From NCBI GenBank assembly GCA_964460345.1, contig CAYWRO010000046.1, forward strand, positions 1 to 27,688: a stretch of 27,688 bases of DNA, written 5' to 3'. The stretch is from CAYWRO01 sp964460345. Lineage in GTDB: Bacteria; Planctomycetota; Phycisphaerae; Phycisphaerales; UBA1924. The position numbers and the translations under genes are program-made. The notes under the pieces were generated by a model. That model ran no database searches and was not told where the DNA came from. It saw nothing but the letters and a program-made list of their open reading frames with translations. Position 1 is the stretch's first letter, and each line of letters starts with the position of its first letter. Shown here in pieces: positions 1 through 6,988 of the stretch.

Positions 1-54
1 CAGACGAATGGCGGTCAGTACATCGACGCGGGGCTGGTGACGATCGAGCCGTAG
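1..54 (+). CDS. C-terminal tail of an unidentified protein (partial)
   Basis: Frame 1 is open from the first base to a TAG at 52-54 and encodes a 17-residue tail ending IDAGLVTIEP. The composition is protein-like and no other feature occupies this stretch. It ends 88 bases before the promoter of the next gene, which suits an upstream gene on the same strand. Too little is visible to assign a family, and the open frame could be chance. Confidence 0.4.
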   Translation, partial: QTNGGQYIDAGLVTIEP

Positions 55-142
55 TAAGCGGGCGAGTTGGTGTGCCCTCCGGAGAGCATGTACGACCGAT
101 AACCGCTCAAGATATCCAGGGTTTTCACTAGTCTTCTTTCGC

Positions 143-171
143 TTGACAGCAGGTTCGGTATCGGTTACCTT
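143..171 (+). promoter_or_regulatory. Sigma-70-type promoter of the lipoprotein operon
   Basis: A perfect TTGACA lies at 143-148, followed by a 17-base spacer and TACCTT at 166-171. Only six bases (172-177) separate the -10 element from the ATG at 178, so transcription should start at or within a base or two of the start codon. No Shine-Dalgarno site precedes that ATG. This predicts a leaderless first gene. Confidence 0.6.
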
Positions 172-177
172 CCGGCC

Positions 178-570
178 ATGCACCGGACGCCTGCTATCTT
201 GATCTCGTTGCTGTGCGCCGCATCAGCATTTCAACTGGGTTGTGAGGCCGACTATCACACGCGCAAGGTTCGCCGGGCCGACGATGCGGATCGATTGACG
301 GTCGGCACAGTTCAGCGCGAGATTTCCAGGGGGATGGCGGCTTCGCAGGTCCTCGAGGCACTCGGCTCCCCCAACATCGTCAGTACTGACGAGAATAGCA
401 ATGAGGTATGGGTTTATGACCGAATGGCCACAGAAGTCACAGGATCATCATCGCGATGGTTCGTGACAGCAGGGTCCGTCAGGCGAACCCAGCGGACCTT
501 GACGGTGATCGTCAAGTTCGATGCCGACAAACGTGTCCGAGACCTGGCGTATCACTCGTCGCAGTTTTAG
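178..570 (+). CDS. BamE/SmpA-like lipoprotein
   Basis: This 130-residue protein begins with a hydrophobic signal ending FQLGC, a lipobox with Cys22 as the lipidated residue. It is therefore probably anchored in a membrane facing the periplasm. Residues about 41-125 resemble the SmpA/OmlA (BamE) fold: a V-x-x-I-x-x-G-M-x-x-x-x-V-x-x-x-L-G-x-P stretch followed by E-V-W-V-Y-D. BamE assists outer-membrane protein assembly, but many proteins with this fold do other jobs, so only the fold is proposed. It is first in a three-lipoprotein operon; the next gene starts 8 bases after its stop. The ATG has no Shine-Dalgarno but sits at the predicted transcription start. Confidence 0.75.
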   Translation: MHRTPAILISLLCAASAFQLGCEADYHTRKVRRADDADRLTVGTVQREISRGMAASQVLEALGSPNIVSTDENSNEVWVYDRMATEVTGSSSRWFVTAGSVRRTQRTLTVIVKFDADKRVRDLAYHSSQF

Positions 571-578
571 GAGGTTTG

Positions 579-1109
579 ATGACGAGTAGAACCGCGATCG
601 TGTTGGCCGTTGTTGTTTTCATGGCCGTACTGCAAGGGTGCACCAGTACCGTTCCCCGCCGCGCGCTGGAGATGACGGAGGTCACCTTGGAGCAGCGTGC
701 GCTGCAGTCACGACGCTACTCGACTCAGGATGAAACCCGCATTCTCAAGGCCTCAGCGCAGTTGCTCCAGGACTTGGGATTTTCTATCGACGCGAGTGAG
801 ACGGAACTTGGCCTGATTGCGGGGTCAAAGGAGAGGGATGCAACCGATGCCGGTCAGGTTGCTGGGGCTGTGGTGATTGGGCTGCTCTTGGGCGTATCTA
901 CTCCCGTGGACGATGAGCAGAAGATTCGCGCATCCATCGTGACAAAGCCAACGCAGGACGGAATCTCCGTAAGGGTGACCTTCCAGCGGATCGTCTGGAA
1001 TACCTACGGCCAGGTATCGCGGTTGGAGTTGCTCGACGAAGTCGACATGTATGAGGAGTTTTTCGACAAGCTGTCGAAGGCCGTGTTTCTGGAGGCACAT
1101 CAGATATGA
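579..1109 (+). CDS. Lipoprotein of unknown function, paralogue of the next gene
   Basis: The chosen ATG at 579 has a strong GGAGG six bases upstream, and it begins a signal peptide whose lipobox ends LQGC (Cys21). The open frame runs further upstream, but that part overlaps the previous gene and has no such signals. The 176-residue product has a conserved-looking block R-x-L-Q-S-R-x-Y-S-T followed by LLQDLGFSID and an E-L-G-x-I-x-G-S-K stretch. The same block appears in the next protein. A glycine-rich hydrophobic segment (GAVVIGLLLG) lies mid-protein. I do not recognise a named family. It is probably a periplasm-facing envelope lipoprotein made together with its two neighbours. Confidence 0.75.
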   Translation: MTSRTAIVLAVVVFMAVLQGCTSTVPRRALEMTEVTLEQRALQSRRYSTQDETRILKASAQLLQDLGFSIDASETELGLIAGSKERDATDAGQVAGAVVIGLLLGVSTPVDDEQKIRASIVTKPTQDGISVRVTFQRIVWNTYGQVSRLELLDEVDMYEEFFDKLSKAVFLEAHQI

Positions 1110-1537
1110 GAGAGCCGTTAGCGAAGATCCTTGCTCTGGCAGCGGTGCTCGGGGTGACTGCTATCCAGGGCGGCTGCAACTCGTCGAAGCGACAGGTGCT
1201 TGCTGCTGGAAGCCAGGTTGAACTGCGAAGCATTCAATCCCGTGTCTTTGATACTGCTGATTCGAACCAAACGCTTCGCACCGTCATGGCGACGCTCCAG
1301 GACCTTGGCTTTGTGGTTGATGACGCTGACTACACGCTTGGCTCTGTCAGCGCCACCAAGCTCGATCGGTATGCCCTCCGCATGACGGTTACTGTCCGTG
1401 AAAGGAGCGCCAGTCAGCTCCTTGTGCGCGCGAATGCACAGTACAACCAGCGCGCTGTCGAGAAGCCGGAACCTTACCAGCAGTTCTTTGCCGCGCTGGA
1501 GAAGTCCATGTTCCTGACTGCCCACGCGGTCGACTAA
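1106..1537 (+). CDS. Lipoprotein of unknown function, paralogue of the previous gene
   Basis: The start overlaps the previous stop as ATGA (1106-1109), which indicates translational coupling. The 143-residue protein carries a signal ending IQGGC (Cys24). Its mature part repeats the features of the preceding protein in order: R-S-I-Q-S-R-x-F-D-T, TLQDLGFVVD, L-G-S-V-S-A-T-K, and a similar end (F-F-x-x-L-x-K-x-x-F-L-x-A-H). It lacks the glycine-rich hydrophobic insert of its sister. The pair looks like a tandem duplication that has diverged, perhaps forming a heteromer, which is inference. Family not identified. Confidence 0.75.
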   Translation: MREPLAKILALAAVLGVTAIQGGCNSSKRQVLAAGSQVELRSIQSRVFDTADSNQTLRTVMATLQDLGFVVDDADYTLGSVSATKLDRYALRMTVTVRERSASQLLVRANAQYNQRAVEKPEPYQQFFAALEKSMFLTAHAVD

Positions 1538-1570
1538 GCACAAGTTGCGCTTTCCGATGCTCGTTGTCCG

Positions 1571-2779
1571 CTAGCGCATCAACTCCACGAGCACCTGCAG
1601 GCCGCGTTCGAGAAGGCGCTCTTCGGTCGCGTAGCTCAGCCGGAAGTGGGTGTCGCGCGAGGAGAAGACGCTGCCCGGGATGACCAGCACGCTCTTCTCG
1701 ATGCACTGTTCCACAAACGCAGACCCGGTCAGGCCGAGTTTATCCGGCACCTTTACGAACGCGTAGAAGGCTCCGCCCGGCCAGGCGACCTCCGTCACCT
1801 GACCGAGTCGCTCCACCACCATGTCGCGGCGGCGCTGGTAGGCGGTGACGCACTCGTTCATGTCCACGTCCAGCGCGGCGATCGCCCCGTGTTGAAGCGG
1901 CGACGGCGCACACACGAACGTGTACTGCTGCAGTTTGGCCATTTCCTCGATCAGCCGCCGCGGGCCTGCGGCGTAGCCCAGCCGCCAGCCGGTTACGCCG
2001 TACGTCTTCCCGAAGCCGCGGACGAGCAGCACATCCTCGGCGGCCCCTTCGAACCGCGCGGGACTCGGGCACCGCTTCTTCCCCGGCGGCACGGGCGTTC
2101 CGCCGGTGTCCTCCCGGGCCTCTGAATAGGTGAACTCGTCGTAGATCTCATCGCTGATCAGCAGGACGCCGCGGGATCGGCACAGGTCCAGCAGTTCTCG
2201 GCACTCTCTGCCCGACAGCACGGCCCCAGTGGGGTTGCCAGGCGAGTTCACGAGCACGGCCTTCGTCCGCTCCGTAATCAGGGGCGCGACTCGCTCGGCG
2301 GTGAGCCGGAAGTCCGGGTACGTATCGCACAGCACCGGCGTCCCGCCCATCATGCGGACGATGTGCGGGTACATCACGAAGTAAGGATCGGCGAAGATCA
2401 CCTCGTCGCCGGCCTCGACCAGGGCCATCATGGCCAGCATCAGGGCACCGGACGTCCCGCTGGCGACCAGCACCCCGGGTCGGCCAGCATCCGCATCCCG
2501 CGGCGGCCGGGTGTCGACCTCCCACCCCAGATCCTCGCGCAGGTGCATCGCCAGGCGCTCGCGCAGGGGCGCAATCCCCTGCGTCACCGTGTAGCCGTTG
2601 TGCCCCCCCTCGATCGCCTCGACCGCGGCCTGCCGCACCTCCCGCGGCACATCGAAGTCCGGCTGCCCAATTGACAGGTTGATCGGATCCTTCAGCTTCG
2701 CCCCGAGATCAAAAACGCGTCGGATCCCAGAAGCGTCGATCCCACGCACGCGCTGCGTCAACAGTCGTTCCATATCCAT
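1571..2779 (-). CDS. PLP-dependent aminotransferase, class I/II
   Basis: This is a 402-residue fold-type I aminotransferase, close to the usual length of about 390. Hallmarks in order are NLSIGQPDFDVP near residue 35, the cofactor-binding SGTSGAL near 107, NSPGNPTGAV at 178-187, SDEIYDE from 209 (Asp210 pairs with the pyridine nitrogen) and the Schiff-base lysine Lys258 in GFGKTYGVTGWRLGY. It moves an amino group between an amino acid and a 2-oxo acid with pyridoxal phosphate. The style is that of the aspartate aminotransferase group, but substrate cannot be read from sequence. Between SDEIY and the lysine loop there is an extra stretch at about 223-236 (EDTGGTPVPPGKKR) that looks inserted. 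A second in-frame ATG two codons in is an alternative start. It converges on the lipoprotein operon with no clear terminator between. Confidence 0.93.
   Translation of the reverse strand: MDMERLLTQRVRGIDASGIRRVFDLGAKLKDPINLSIGQPDFDVPREVRQAAVEAIEGGHNGYTVTQGIAPLRERLAMHLREDLGWEVDTRPPRDADAGRPGVLVASGTSGALMLAMMALVEAGDEVIFADPYFVMYPHIVRMMGGTPVLCDTYPDFRLTAERVAPLITERTKAVLVNSPGNPTGAVLSGRECRELLDLCRSRGVLLISDEIYDEFTYSEAREDTGGTPVPPGKKRCPSPARFEGAAEDVLLVRGFGKTYGVTGWRLGYAAGPRRLIEEMAKLQQYTFVCAPSPLQHGAIAALDVDMNECVTAYQRRRDMVVERLGQVTEVAWPGGAFYAFVKVPDKLGLTGSAFVEQCIEKSVLVIPGSVFSSRDTHFRLSYATEERLLERGLQVLVELMR
2072..2113 (-). repeat. In-frame palindromic repeat insertion in the aminotransferase
   Basis: On the coding strand this stretch contains CACCGGCGGAACGCCCGTG, an imperfect palindrome translated as TGGTPVPP. 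It falls in a surface segment where related aminotransferases are about a dozen residues shorter. From memory, GGTGGGACGCCCGTGCC-like elements encoding TGGTPVPP or GRDARAT are dispersed in many planctomycete and verrucomicrobial genomes. Only one copy is visible here, so repeat status is inferred. Confidence 0.5.
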
Positions 2780-3073
2780 GCCCGACTGTAGTCCCTCCCG
2801 GGCGGGGGCGGCTCCAACGGCGATGCTGCACCGTCATTTGCGCGGCCCAACGGGCGCGGTACAACTGCCTGCTCGGGGGGCCCTGGTAGCAGTCTTCACT
2901 GCAGCCTACGGCGGCATGCCCGTCCGATAGGACGGGAGGGTTCCATCTGTCAACTCAGGTACCAGGACATGGCTGGCGAAATGCGCAGTGATGGCAGGAT
3001 TGGCCCGTTGATCGCGTATCAGGTAGGCCAAGCCACCGCAGCCGACATGGCTGCATCTCAGAAGGGACCACTC
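2780..3073. other. Divergent intergenic region with two inverted repeats
   Basis: This 294-base gap separates the aminotransferase from the divergent dockerin-tailed gene and should hold both promoters; I could not place either convincingly. It contains a perfect hairpin CCCGTCC-GATA-GGACGGG at 2919-2936. It also contains a second inverted repeat, GCAGCC-GACAT-GGCTGC, at 3038-3054, ending 19 bases before the ATG at 3074. The second one could be an operator. Neither has a T-run, so they are not intrinsic terminators. Confidence 0.4.
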
Positions 3074-4050
3074 ATGCAAATTATTCGGCATCTTTCCGCG
3101 CTCGGCGTCGTCACCCTCATTGCTGCTTCAGTTGGCGGTGCCGAGTTGACAAGGCTCGAGTCCCTCGCCCCCGTCCGAGGCTGCGGGTGCGCCATCGACC
3201 CGGCCACAGGCGAGATATTTGTTACGAGCTGCAACTCAATCGTCATCGAGGTCTACAGCAGCGAGGGCGAACGGCTACGCTCGTACTGGCAGCCGACATC
3301 GGGCGGTTTGGCTCAAGAGCATGTAGACCTTGATTTCGTCAGTCATCCGATTGAGTTGGGCGGCGCGGCTGTTCCAGGCGGGTCGCTCCTCCTCATAAAC
3401 GGCAACGATCTCGCTGCCGAGGTCTATGCCCTCGACCCGTTCGATGGCACCGTGCATGGAACGCTCAGCACTGCATTCGGGGATGGCCGTGTCAGCGGTG
3501 GTGCCTATCACCCAAGTCGTGGGACCATCTTTCTCCTCCAGAACCGATTTGCTCCAACGCTGGTGACACCATCGCCGAGATCGATCCGGCAACCGGAGCC
3601 GTGCTGAATCACTTTCCCCTCGTTGAGGACTACACCGTTTGGTACATCGGCGACATTGATGTTAGTGCTGTGAACGGCAACCTATTCGTCGTCAGCAGTT
3701 GGGAAGAGACGGTGGACGAGTACACGCCGGATGGGACATTTGTCCAGAGGTACGAACTCCCCTTTGGAGTCCCACCGGTGGCCAGCATCAGCATGATTGA
3801 CGGCACTGGCGAGGCATGGACTACCGGCACCCTCGGCGGCGCCACGCGCCTCGGTGGCTTTCCCGGATCGCCATGCGACTGCGAGATGACCGGCGATGGT
3901 CCGGGCGCGGTCGACGTCTTCGACCTCTTGGCCTATCTCGACCTGTGGTTCAGTGTCGACGCCGCGGCGGAACGCACCGGTGACCTACCCGCCAACATCG
4001 ATGTCTTCGATCTGCTGGATTACCTGGACTGCTGGTTCGCGGGATGCTGA
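3074..4050 (+). pseudogene. Secreted dockerin-tailed protein, broken by a one-base frameshift
   Basis: Translation from the ATG at 3074 (AAGGGA eight or so bases upstream) gives a signal peptide ending SVGGA, then propeller-like repeats such as IDPATGEIF. The frame stops at 3607. The continuation is in the -1 frame: from about 3556 it reads AGDTIAEIDPATGAVLNHF and runs to 4050. One missing base near 3554-3555 explains the break; restoring it gives about 325 residues. The C-terminus carries two dockerin-like repeats, DVFDLLAYLDLWF and DVFDLLDYLDCWF, and ends AGC, matching the tails of the two peptidases at 10391 and 12984. NCBIfam describes such tails as a GC-type dockerin domain in planctomycetes. 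No catalytic motif is visible. It may be a true pseudogene or a sequence error. Confidence 0.75.
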
Positions 4051-4065
4051 GTTCGGCATAAGGGG

Positions 4066-4095
4066 AAAAGCCGCCGCGGTGTCGCGGCGGCTTTT
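4066..4095. terminator. Bidirectional intrinsic terminator
   Basis: The sequence is AAAA, then arm GCCGCCGCG (4070-4078), loop GTGT, arm CGCGGCGGC (4083-4091) and TTTT (4092-4095). The nine-base-pair GC stem with A and T tracts on either side works on both strands. It lies exactly between the convergent genes ending at 4050 (+) and 4131 (-). Confidence 0.9.
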
Positions 4096-4130
4096 CGGGG
4101 CAGTCCTCACACCTCACAGGGCAGTTCGTG

Positions 4131-4781
4131 TCAGCGGCGACGACGCGCCAGCAGGAGGGCGCCCAGGCCGGCGGTGGCCGCCGCGCCGGGAGCGGGGATC
4201 AGGGGCAGTTCTTTGAAGTTGAACGTCATCGGGTTGTCGCGCGACAGGTCTACGTCGATTGCGAGGTCGCCGCCGAGCAGTCCGGGCCGCCACTGCGAAC
4301 CGGGGTTGATGGTTCCGCCCGTGAAGGTAACCACGGTGCTGTCCATCGAGTACGCGCGTGTCGTGAACGGGTTGATCGTCCAGTCGGCGGAGAGCGCCTG
4401 GTTGAAGGTCGCATCGCCGGAATCCTGAACGGTGATTTCAAACCCGCCCCAGGCGATGCCGGTGCTGTTGGTGACGAGTTCTTCCTCGACGAGGATCCGA
4501 ACGGCCGTGTTTGCGTCGTCGCCGATCTGGGTGAACGTGATGACGATCGAATCGGGCAAACCGGTCAGGCCGTTGACCGCCGTGAAGTTCGCGGCCTTGC
4601 CGACCGTGAGCGTGCGCGTCTGCGGGTCGTAGCCTCCGCTGGTCAGGGAGACGGACTGGGCAAACTCGTCGGCCACCTCGGCCCGCCAGCCGCCGGCTTC
4701 CATGATCACTGCGCCGTTACACGCGCCCGCGGCTGCGAGGAGAAGCCCCACGCCGGTCGCAATCGTGACATCAACTCTCAT
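4131..4781 (-). CDS. PEP-CTERM-like secreted protein (pair A, downstream copy)
   Basis: The start at 4781 is chosen because CAGGAG lies eight or so bases upstream and a signal peptide follows at once (MRVDVTIATGVGLLLAAAGA). The 216-residue product begins its mature part with AVIMEAGGW and ends PAPG, a hydrophobic stretch and ARRRR. That tripartite tail is the exosortase sorting signal layout, with PAPG replacing the canonical PEP. It would be exported, clipped at the tail and retained in or released from the envelope. It is clearly homologous to the gene at 4934-5599, sharing EAGGW, EVADE, FTQI-x-DDA, VTN-x-TGI and KELP. The biological function of the mature domain is unknown. It is the last gene before the bidirectional terminator. 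Confidence 0.8.
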   Translation of the reverse strand: MRVDVTIATGVGLLLAAAGACNGAVIMEAGGWRAEVADEFAQSVSLTSGGYDPQTRTLTVGKAANFTAVNGLTGLPDSIVITFTQIGDDANTAVRILVEEELVTNSTGIAWGGFEITVQDSGDATFNQALSADWTINPFTTRAYSMDSTVVTFTGGTINPGSQWRPGLLGGDLAIDVDLSRDNPMTFNFKELPLIPAPGAAATAGLGALLLARRRR

Positions 4782-4933
4782 GAAGCGAACTCCTGACGAA
4801 GCGTTCGGGAAGGCCACCAGGAAGATACCTCCATTCACACGGAGGGCACAGCCGGGCGGCTCTCTCCCGCCGGCGGGGCGCGTTACAGATCAGACAGTCG
4901 GTGCAGCCGGCGCGGGCTGGCCGGATTCACAGG

Positions 4934-5599
4934 TCAGCGGCGGCGACGCAGGAACATTCCACAGGCCAGGGCGCCAACCGCGATCGTTCCGGGGGAAGGC
5001 AGCGGGATCGGCAGTTCCTTCAGCGTGATCACCTGCGCATCGGCACCGGAGAGGTCGATATCGAAAACCAACTCGCCGCGGGCTGCGCCGGGGAACCAGG
5101 TGGTGCCCGCCGGGACGCTGCCGTCTTCAAACCGCACAACGGTGTTGCCGTCGCTGTAGGAGCGGCTGGTGAAGGGGGCGAAGCTGAAGTTGGCGGACAG
5201 TCCGGTGTTGAAGGCGGCGCTGCCGATGAGGGCCATTTCAAAGCCGCTCCACTCGATGCCCGTGAGGTTCGTCACGGCTTCGTCGGCGATGGCGATGCGG
5301 CTGATGGTCTGCGCATCATCGGCGATCTGCGTAAACGTGAGGTTGATCGCATCGGGCCGGCCAGTCAGATCGCTCACGCGGCGGAACTGGGCGAACTTCT
5401 CGATCACCAGGACGTTGTCCTGCAGTGACACGAAGTCGACGTACAGATCGACGTCGCTGATGAGCTCATCAGCCACTTCCACCTGCCAGCCGCCGGCTTC
5501 GAGGATCACGGCGCCAGGCGCAGCGCCCGCGACGAGAAGCAAGCCGGTCGTAGCAACCAAAGCACGCAAGTTGACGGGGCAGTTCGTACGGGTACTCAT
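4934..5599 (-). CDS. PEP-CTERM-like secreted protein (pair A, upstream copy)
   Basis: This 221-residue protein starts at 5599 with AAGGGA about nine bases upstream and a signal peptide ending GAAPGA. The mature part mirrors the downstream paralogue (AVILEAGGW, EVADE, FTQIADDA, VTNLTGI, KELP). The tail PSPGTIAVGALACGMFLRRRR is an exosortase-type sorting signal with PSPG in place of PEP. The 152 bases between the two genes contain GC-rich inverted repeats but no T-run, so they may share a transcript from the promoter at 5695-5724. Role of the domain unknown; it is likely a surface or extracellular structural protein. Confidence 0.8.
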   Translation of the reverse strand: MSTRTNCPVNLRALVATTGLLLVAGAAPGAVILEAGGWQVEVADELISDVDLYVDFVSLQDNVLVIEKFAQFRRVSDLTGRPDAINLTFTQIADDAQTISRIAIADEAVTNLTGIEWSGFEMALIGSAAFNTGLSANFSFAPFTSRSYSDGNTVVRFEDGSVPAGTTWFPGAARGELVFDIDLSGADAQVITLKELPIPLPSPGTIAVGALACGMFLRRRR

Positions 5600-5918
5600 G
5601 ACCGTCGATCCCTTCGACGATCTCTCTCCTCCCGTGCGGAATGTCCCTCAGTGCCCGCGAGTAGAGGCAAGCGGGCAATGACCGTTGGGTCCATATTACA
5701 CCCCTTGGGCCCTTATGCCAGCAAAAAATCCCGTTTTGGGGTGTTCCTCGGGCCCATGGGCGCAAGTCGCTCGGTACCAAAGAGTTGCGCATTCATCCGG
5801 CCTGCCCGACCCGTCTAAACACCGTCCGCTGGGCTTGTCGGCGGCCAGAGAACGTCGCCGTGGATTCCGTGGCGCTGCCAGAAGGGGCAGGCGCGAACGG
5901 TCGGATGTGCAGAAAACT
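5600..5918. other. Divergent intergenic region between pair A and arsR
   Basis: About 320 bases without a gene. The left part holds the 95-base leader of the minus-strand pair, including a GA-rich GGAGGAGAGAGATC stretch, and its promoter at 5695-5724. A run of six A's at 5723-5728 and GGGCCC-containing inverted repeats lie beyond. From about 5760 to 5918 I see nothing I can name; open frames here are short and on no consistent strand. Confidence 0.5.
5695..5724 (-). promoter_or_regulatory. Promoter of PEP-CTERM pair A
   Basis: On the minus strand TTGCTG (5719-5724) is followed by an 18-base spacer and TGTAAT (5695-5700), which matches the -10 consensus at five of six positions. It predicts a leader of about 90 bases before the ATG at 5599, with a Shine-Dalgarno in it. 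Confidence 0.45.
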
Positions 5919-5932
5919 AAACCAAGTGGTTT
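5919..5932 (+). promoter_or_regulatory. ArsR operator 1
   Basis: AAACCA-AG-TGGTTT is a perfect palindrome with six-base arms. Its last two bases are the first two of the TTGACA -35 element. It matches the second palindrome at 5959-5972 and is centred exactly 40 bp, about four helical turns, from it. It is the likely binding site of the ArsR protein encoded just downstream, which would block RNA polymerase. Confidence 0.75.
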
Positions 5933-5958
5933 GACATTGGCCGCCAACGGGCTACGCT
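5931..5958 (+). promoter_or_regulatory. Promoter of arsR-SRPBCC operon
   Basis: A consensus TTGACA at 5931-5936 is followed by a 16-base spacer and TACGCT at 5953-5958. Seven bases separate the -10 element from the ATG at 5966, so the transcript should begin at about the start codon (leaderless). The promoter is bracketed by two palindromic operators. Confidence 0.65.
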
Positions 5959-5972
5959 AAACCAAATGGTTG
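5959..5972 (+). promoter_or_regulatory. ArsR operator 2, overlapping the start codon
   Basis: AAACCA-AA-TGGTTG repeats operator 1 with five-base perfect arms (AACCA/TGGTT). It covers the predicted transcription start and contains the ATG of the repressor gene (5966-5968), so the first codons ATG-GTT are also half of the operator. Confidence 0.75.
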
Positions 5973-6394
5973 TGAATGCCTCGGCCAACCTCGACCGCGT
6001 CTTCCATGCTCTGGCCCACCCGGCACGGCGAGCGATTCTGCGCCGGCTGACGGACAAGGAGCAGAACCTCAGCGAGTTGACGGCCCCCCTGAAGATGTCC
6101 TTCCCCGCGGCCTCCAAGCATGTTCGCGTGCTCGAGCAGGCCCGGCTCGTTCGGCGGCGGATTCACGGTCGCTCGCACATGTGCCGCATCGAGGCCGCGC
6201 CGCTGGCGGAGGCCAGTCAGTGGCTGGAGGGCTACCGCCGCATCTGGGAGGCGAACTTCGAGCGGCTGGACGATCTGCTGGAAGAGATGAAGGGCGCCTC
6301 GCCGGAGCCCGCCGCGGAAGCGCACCAGGCCGCAACTGACCCATCACATCCGACGAAGCCGGCGGATTCCCGCCGGAAGCGATCCGACTTGTAA
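5966..6394 (+). CDS. ArsR-family transcriptional repressor
   Basis: The 142-residue protein has the compact winged helix of ArsR regulators: F-x-A-L-A-H-P-x-R-R-A-I-L near the start, NLSELTAPLKMSFPAASKHV as the helix-turn-helix (residues about 34-53), and LVRRRIHGRSHMCRI as the wing. No CxC metal site is present, so it is not an arsenic sensor in the classical sense. It belongs to the group that travels with SRPBCC-fold genes. The last 30 residues are polar and probably disordered. The next gene begins 23 bases downstream. Two matching palindromes flank the promoter and one includes the start codon, so self-repression is very likely. The inducing ligand is unknown. Confidence 0.9.
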   Translation: MVVNASANLDRVFHALAHPARRAILRRLTDKEQNLSELTAPLKMSFPAASKHVRVLEQARLVRRRIHGRSHMCRIEAAPLAEASQWLEGYRRIWEANFERLDDLLEEMKGASPEPAAEAHQAATDPSHPTKPADSRRKRSDL

Positions 6395-6417
6395 CGCAAT
6401 CTCCCAAAGGAACACCC

Positions 6418-6948
6418 ATGCAGAAGACAATCGGGGCGCTGCAGATCGCGACGCCCAGTGACCGCGAGATTTCGATGGCCCGGACGTTCAACGCTCCTGC
6501 ATCGCTCCTCTGGGAAGCGATTACACGGCCGGAGTACATTCGCCGTTGGCTGCTCGGTCCCGTTGGCTGGGAGATGACGCGCTGCGAGGTCGACTTCCGA
6601 ATCGGCGGTTCGTACCGGTACGAGTGGCGCAAAGACAGTGGCGAGACACTGGGAGTGGGGGGCGTCTATCGCGCCATCGTTCCGCAGAAGTTGATCGAGA
6701 CCACTGAGGAGTTCGATGAACCCTGGTACGAGGGAGAGGCCATTGCCACTCAAACGCTCGTCGAGGCTGGCGGGACGACGACACTGACGCTCACGGTCCG
6801 GTACGCCTCGAAGGACGTCCGTGACGGCGTTCTCAAGAGCGGCATGGAGCAGGGCGTCGCGGCCTGCTACGACCGCCTTGCCACCATCATCTCGGAAGCG
6901 GGCGAGCGTCTCCTGCCGACGGCTGCCGAGCCGAGTCCTCGGGCCTGA
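6418..6948 (+). CDS. SRPBCC-fold (AHSA1-like) protein
   Basis: This 176-residue protein starts at an ATG preceded by AAAGGA. The motif order is that of the AHSA1/START-like SRPBCC family: ARTFNAPASLLWEAITRPEYIRRWLLGP near the start, then D-F-R-I-G-G-S-Y-R-Y, GGVYRAIVPQKLIETTE, and a C-terminal helix GMEQGVAACYDRLATIISE. These proteins form a hydrophobic pocket and often bind small lipophilic ligands. It is the second gene of the ArsR operon, a common pairing in which the SRPBCC product may bind or process the ligand sensed by the repressor; this last point is inference. It converges on the MFS gene with a 40-base gap and no clear terminator. Confidence 0.9.
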   Translation: MQKTIGALQIATPSDREISMARTFNAPASLLWEAITRPEYIRRWLLGPVGWEMTRCEVDFRIGGSYRYEWRKDSGETLGVGGVYRAIVPQKLIETTEEFDEPWYEGEAIATQTLVEAGGTTTLTLTVRYASKDVRDGVLKSGMEQGVAACYDRLATIISEAGERLLPTAAEPSPRA

Positions 6949-6988
6949 GAAACGCCGGCTGATCGCGGCGGCCATAAACCGCTGCGCT

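Noticed and set aside
456..578. Longer N-terminus for the second lipoprotein
   Set aside because: It overlaps the preceding gene and would bury the signal peptide and lipobox; the ATG at 579 has a strong Shine-Dalgarno.
3545..3560. Programmed -1 frameshifting
   Set aside because: No slippery heptamer or obvious downstream stem was found; a one-base deletion or sequence error is simpler.
4128..4796. Plus-strand open frame of 222 codons
   Set aside because: It is an antisense shadow of the PEP-CTERM-like gene, has no motif, and its composition reflects GC-rich antisense coding.
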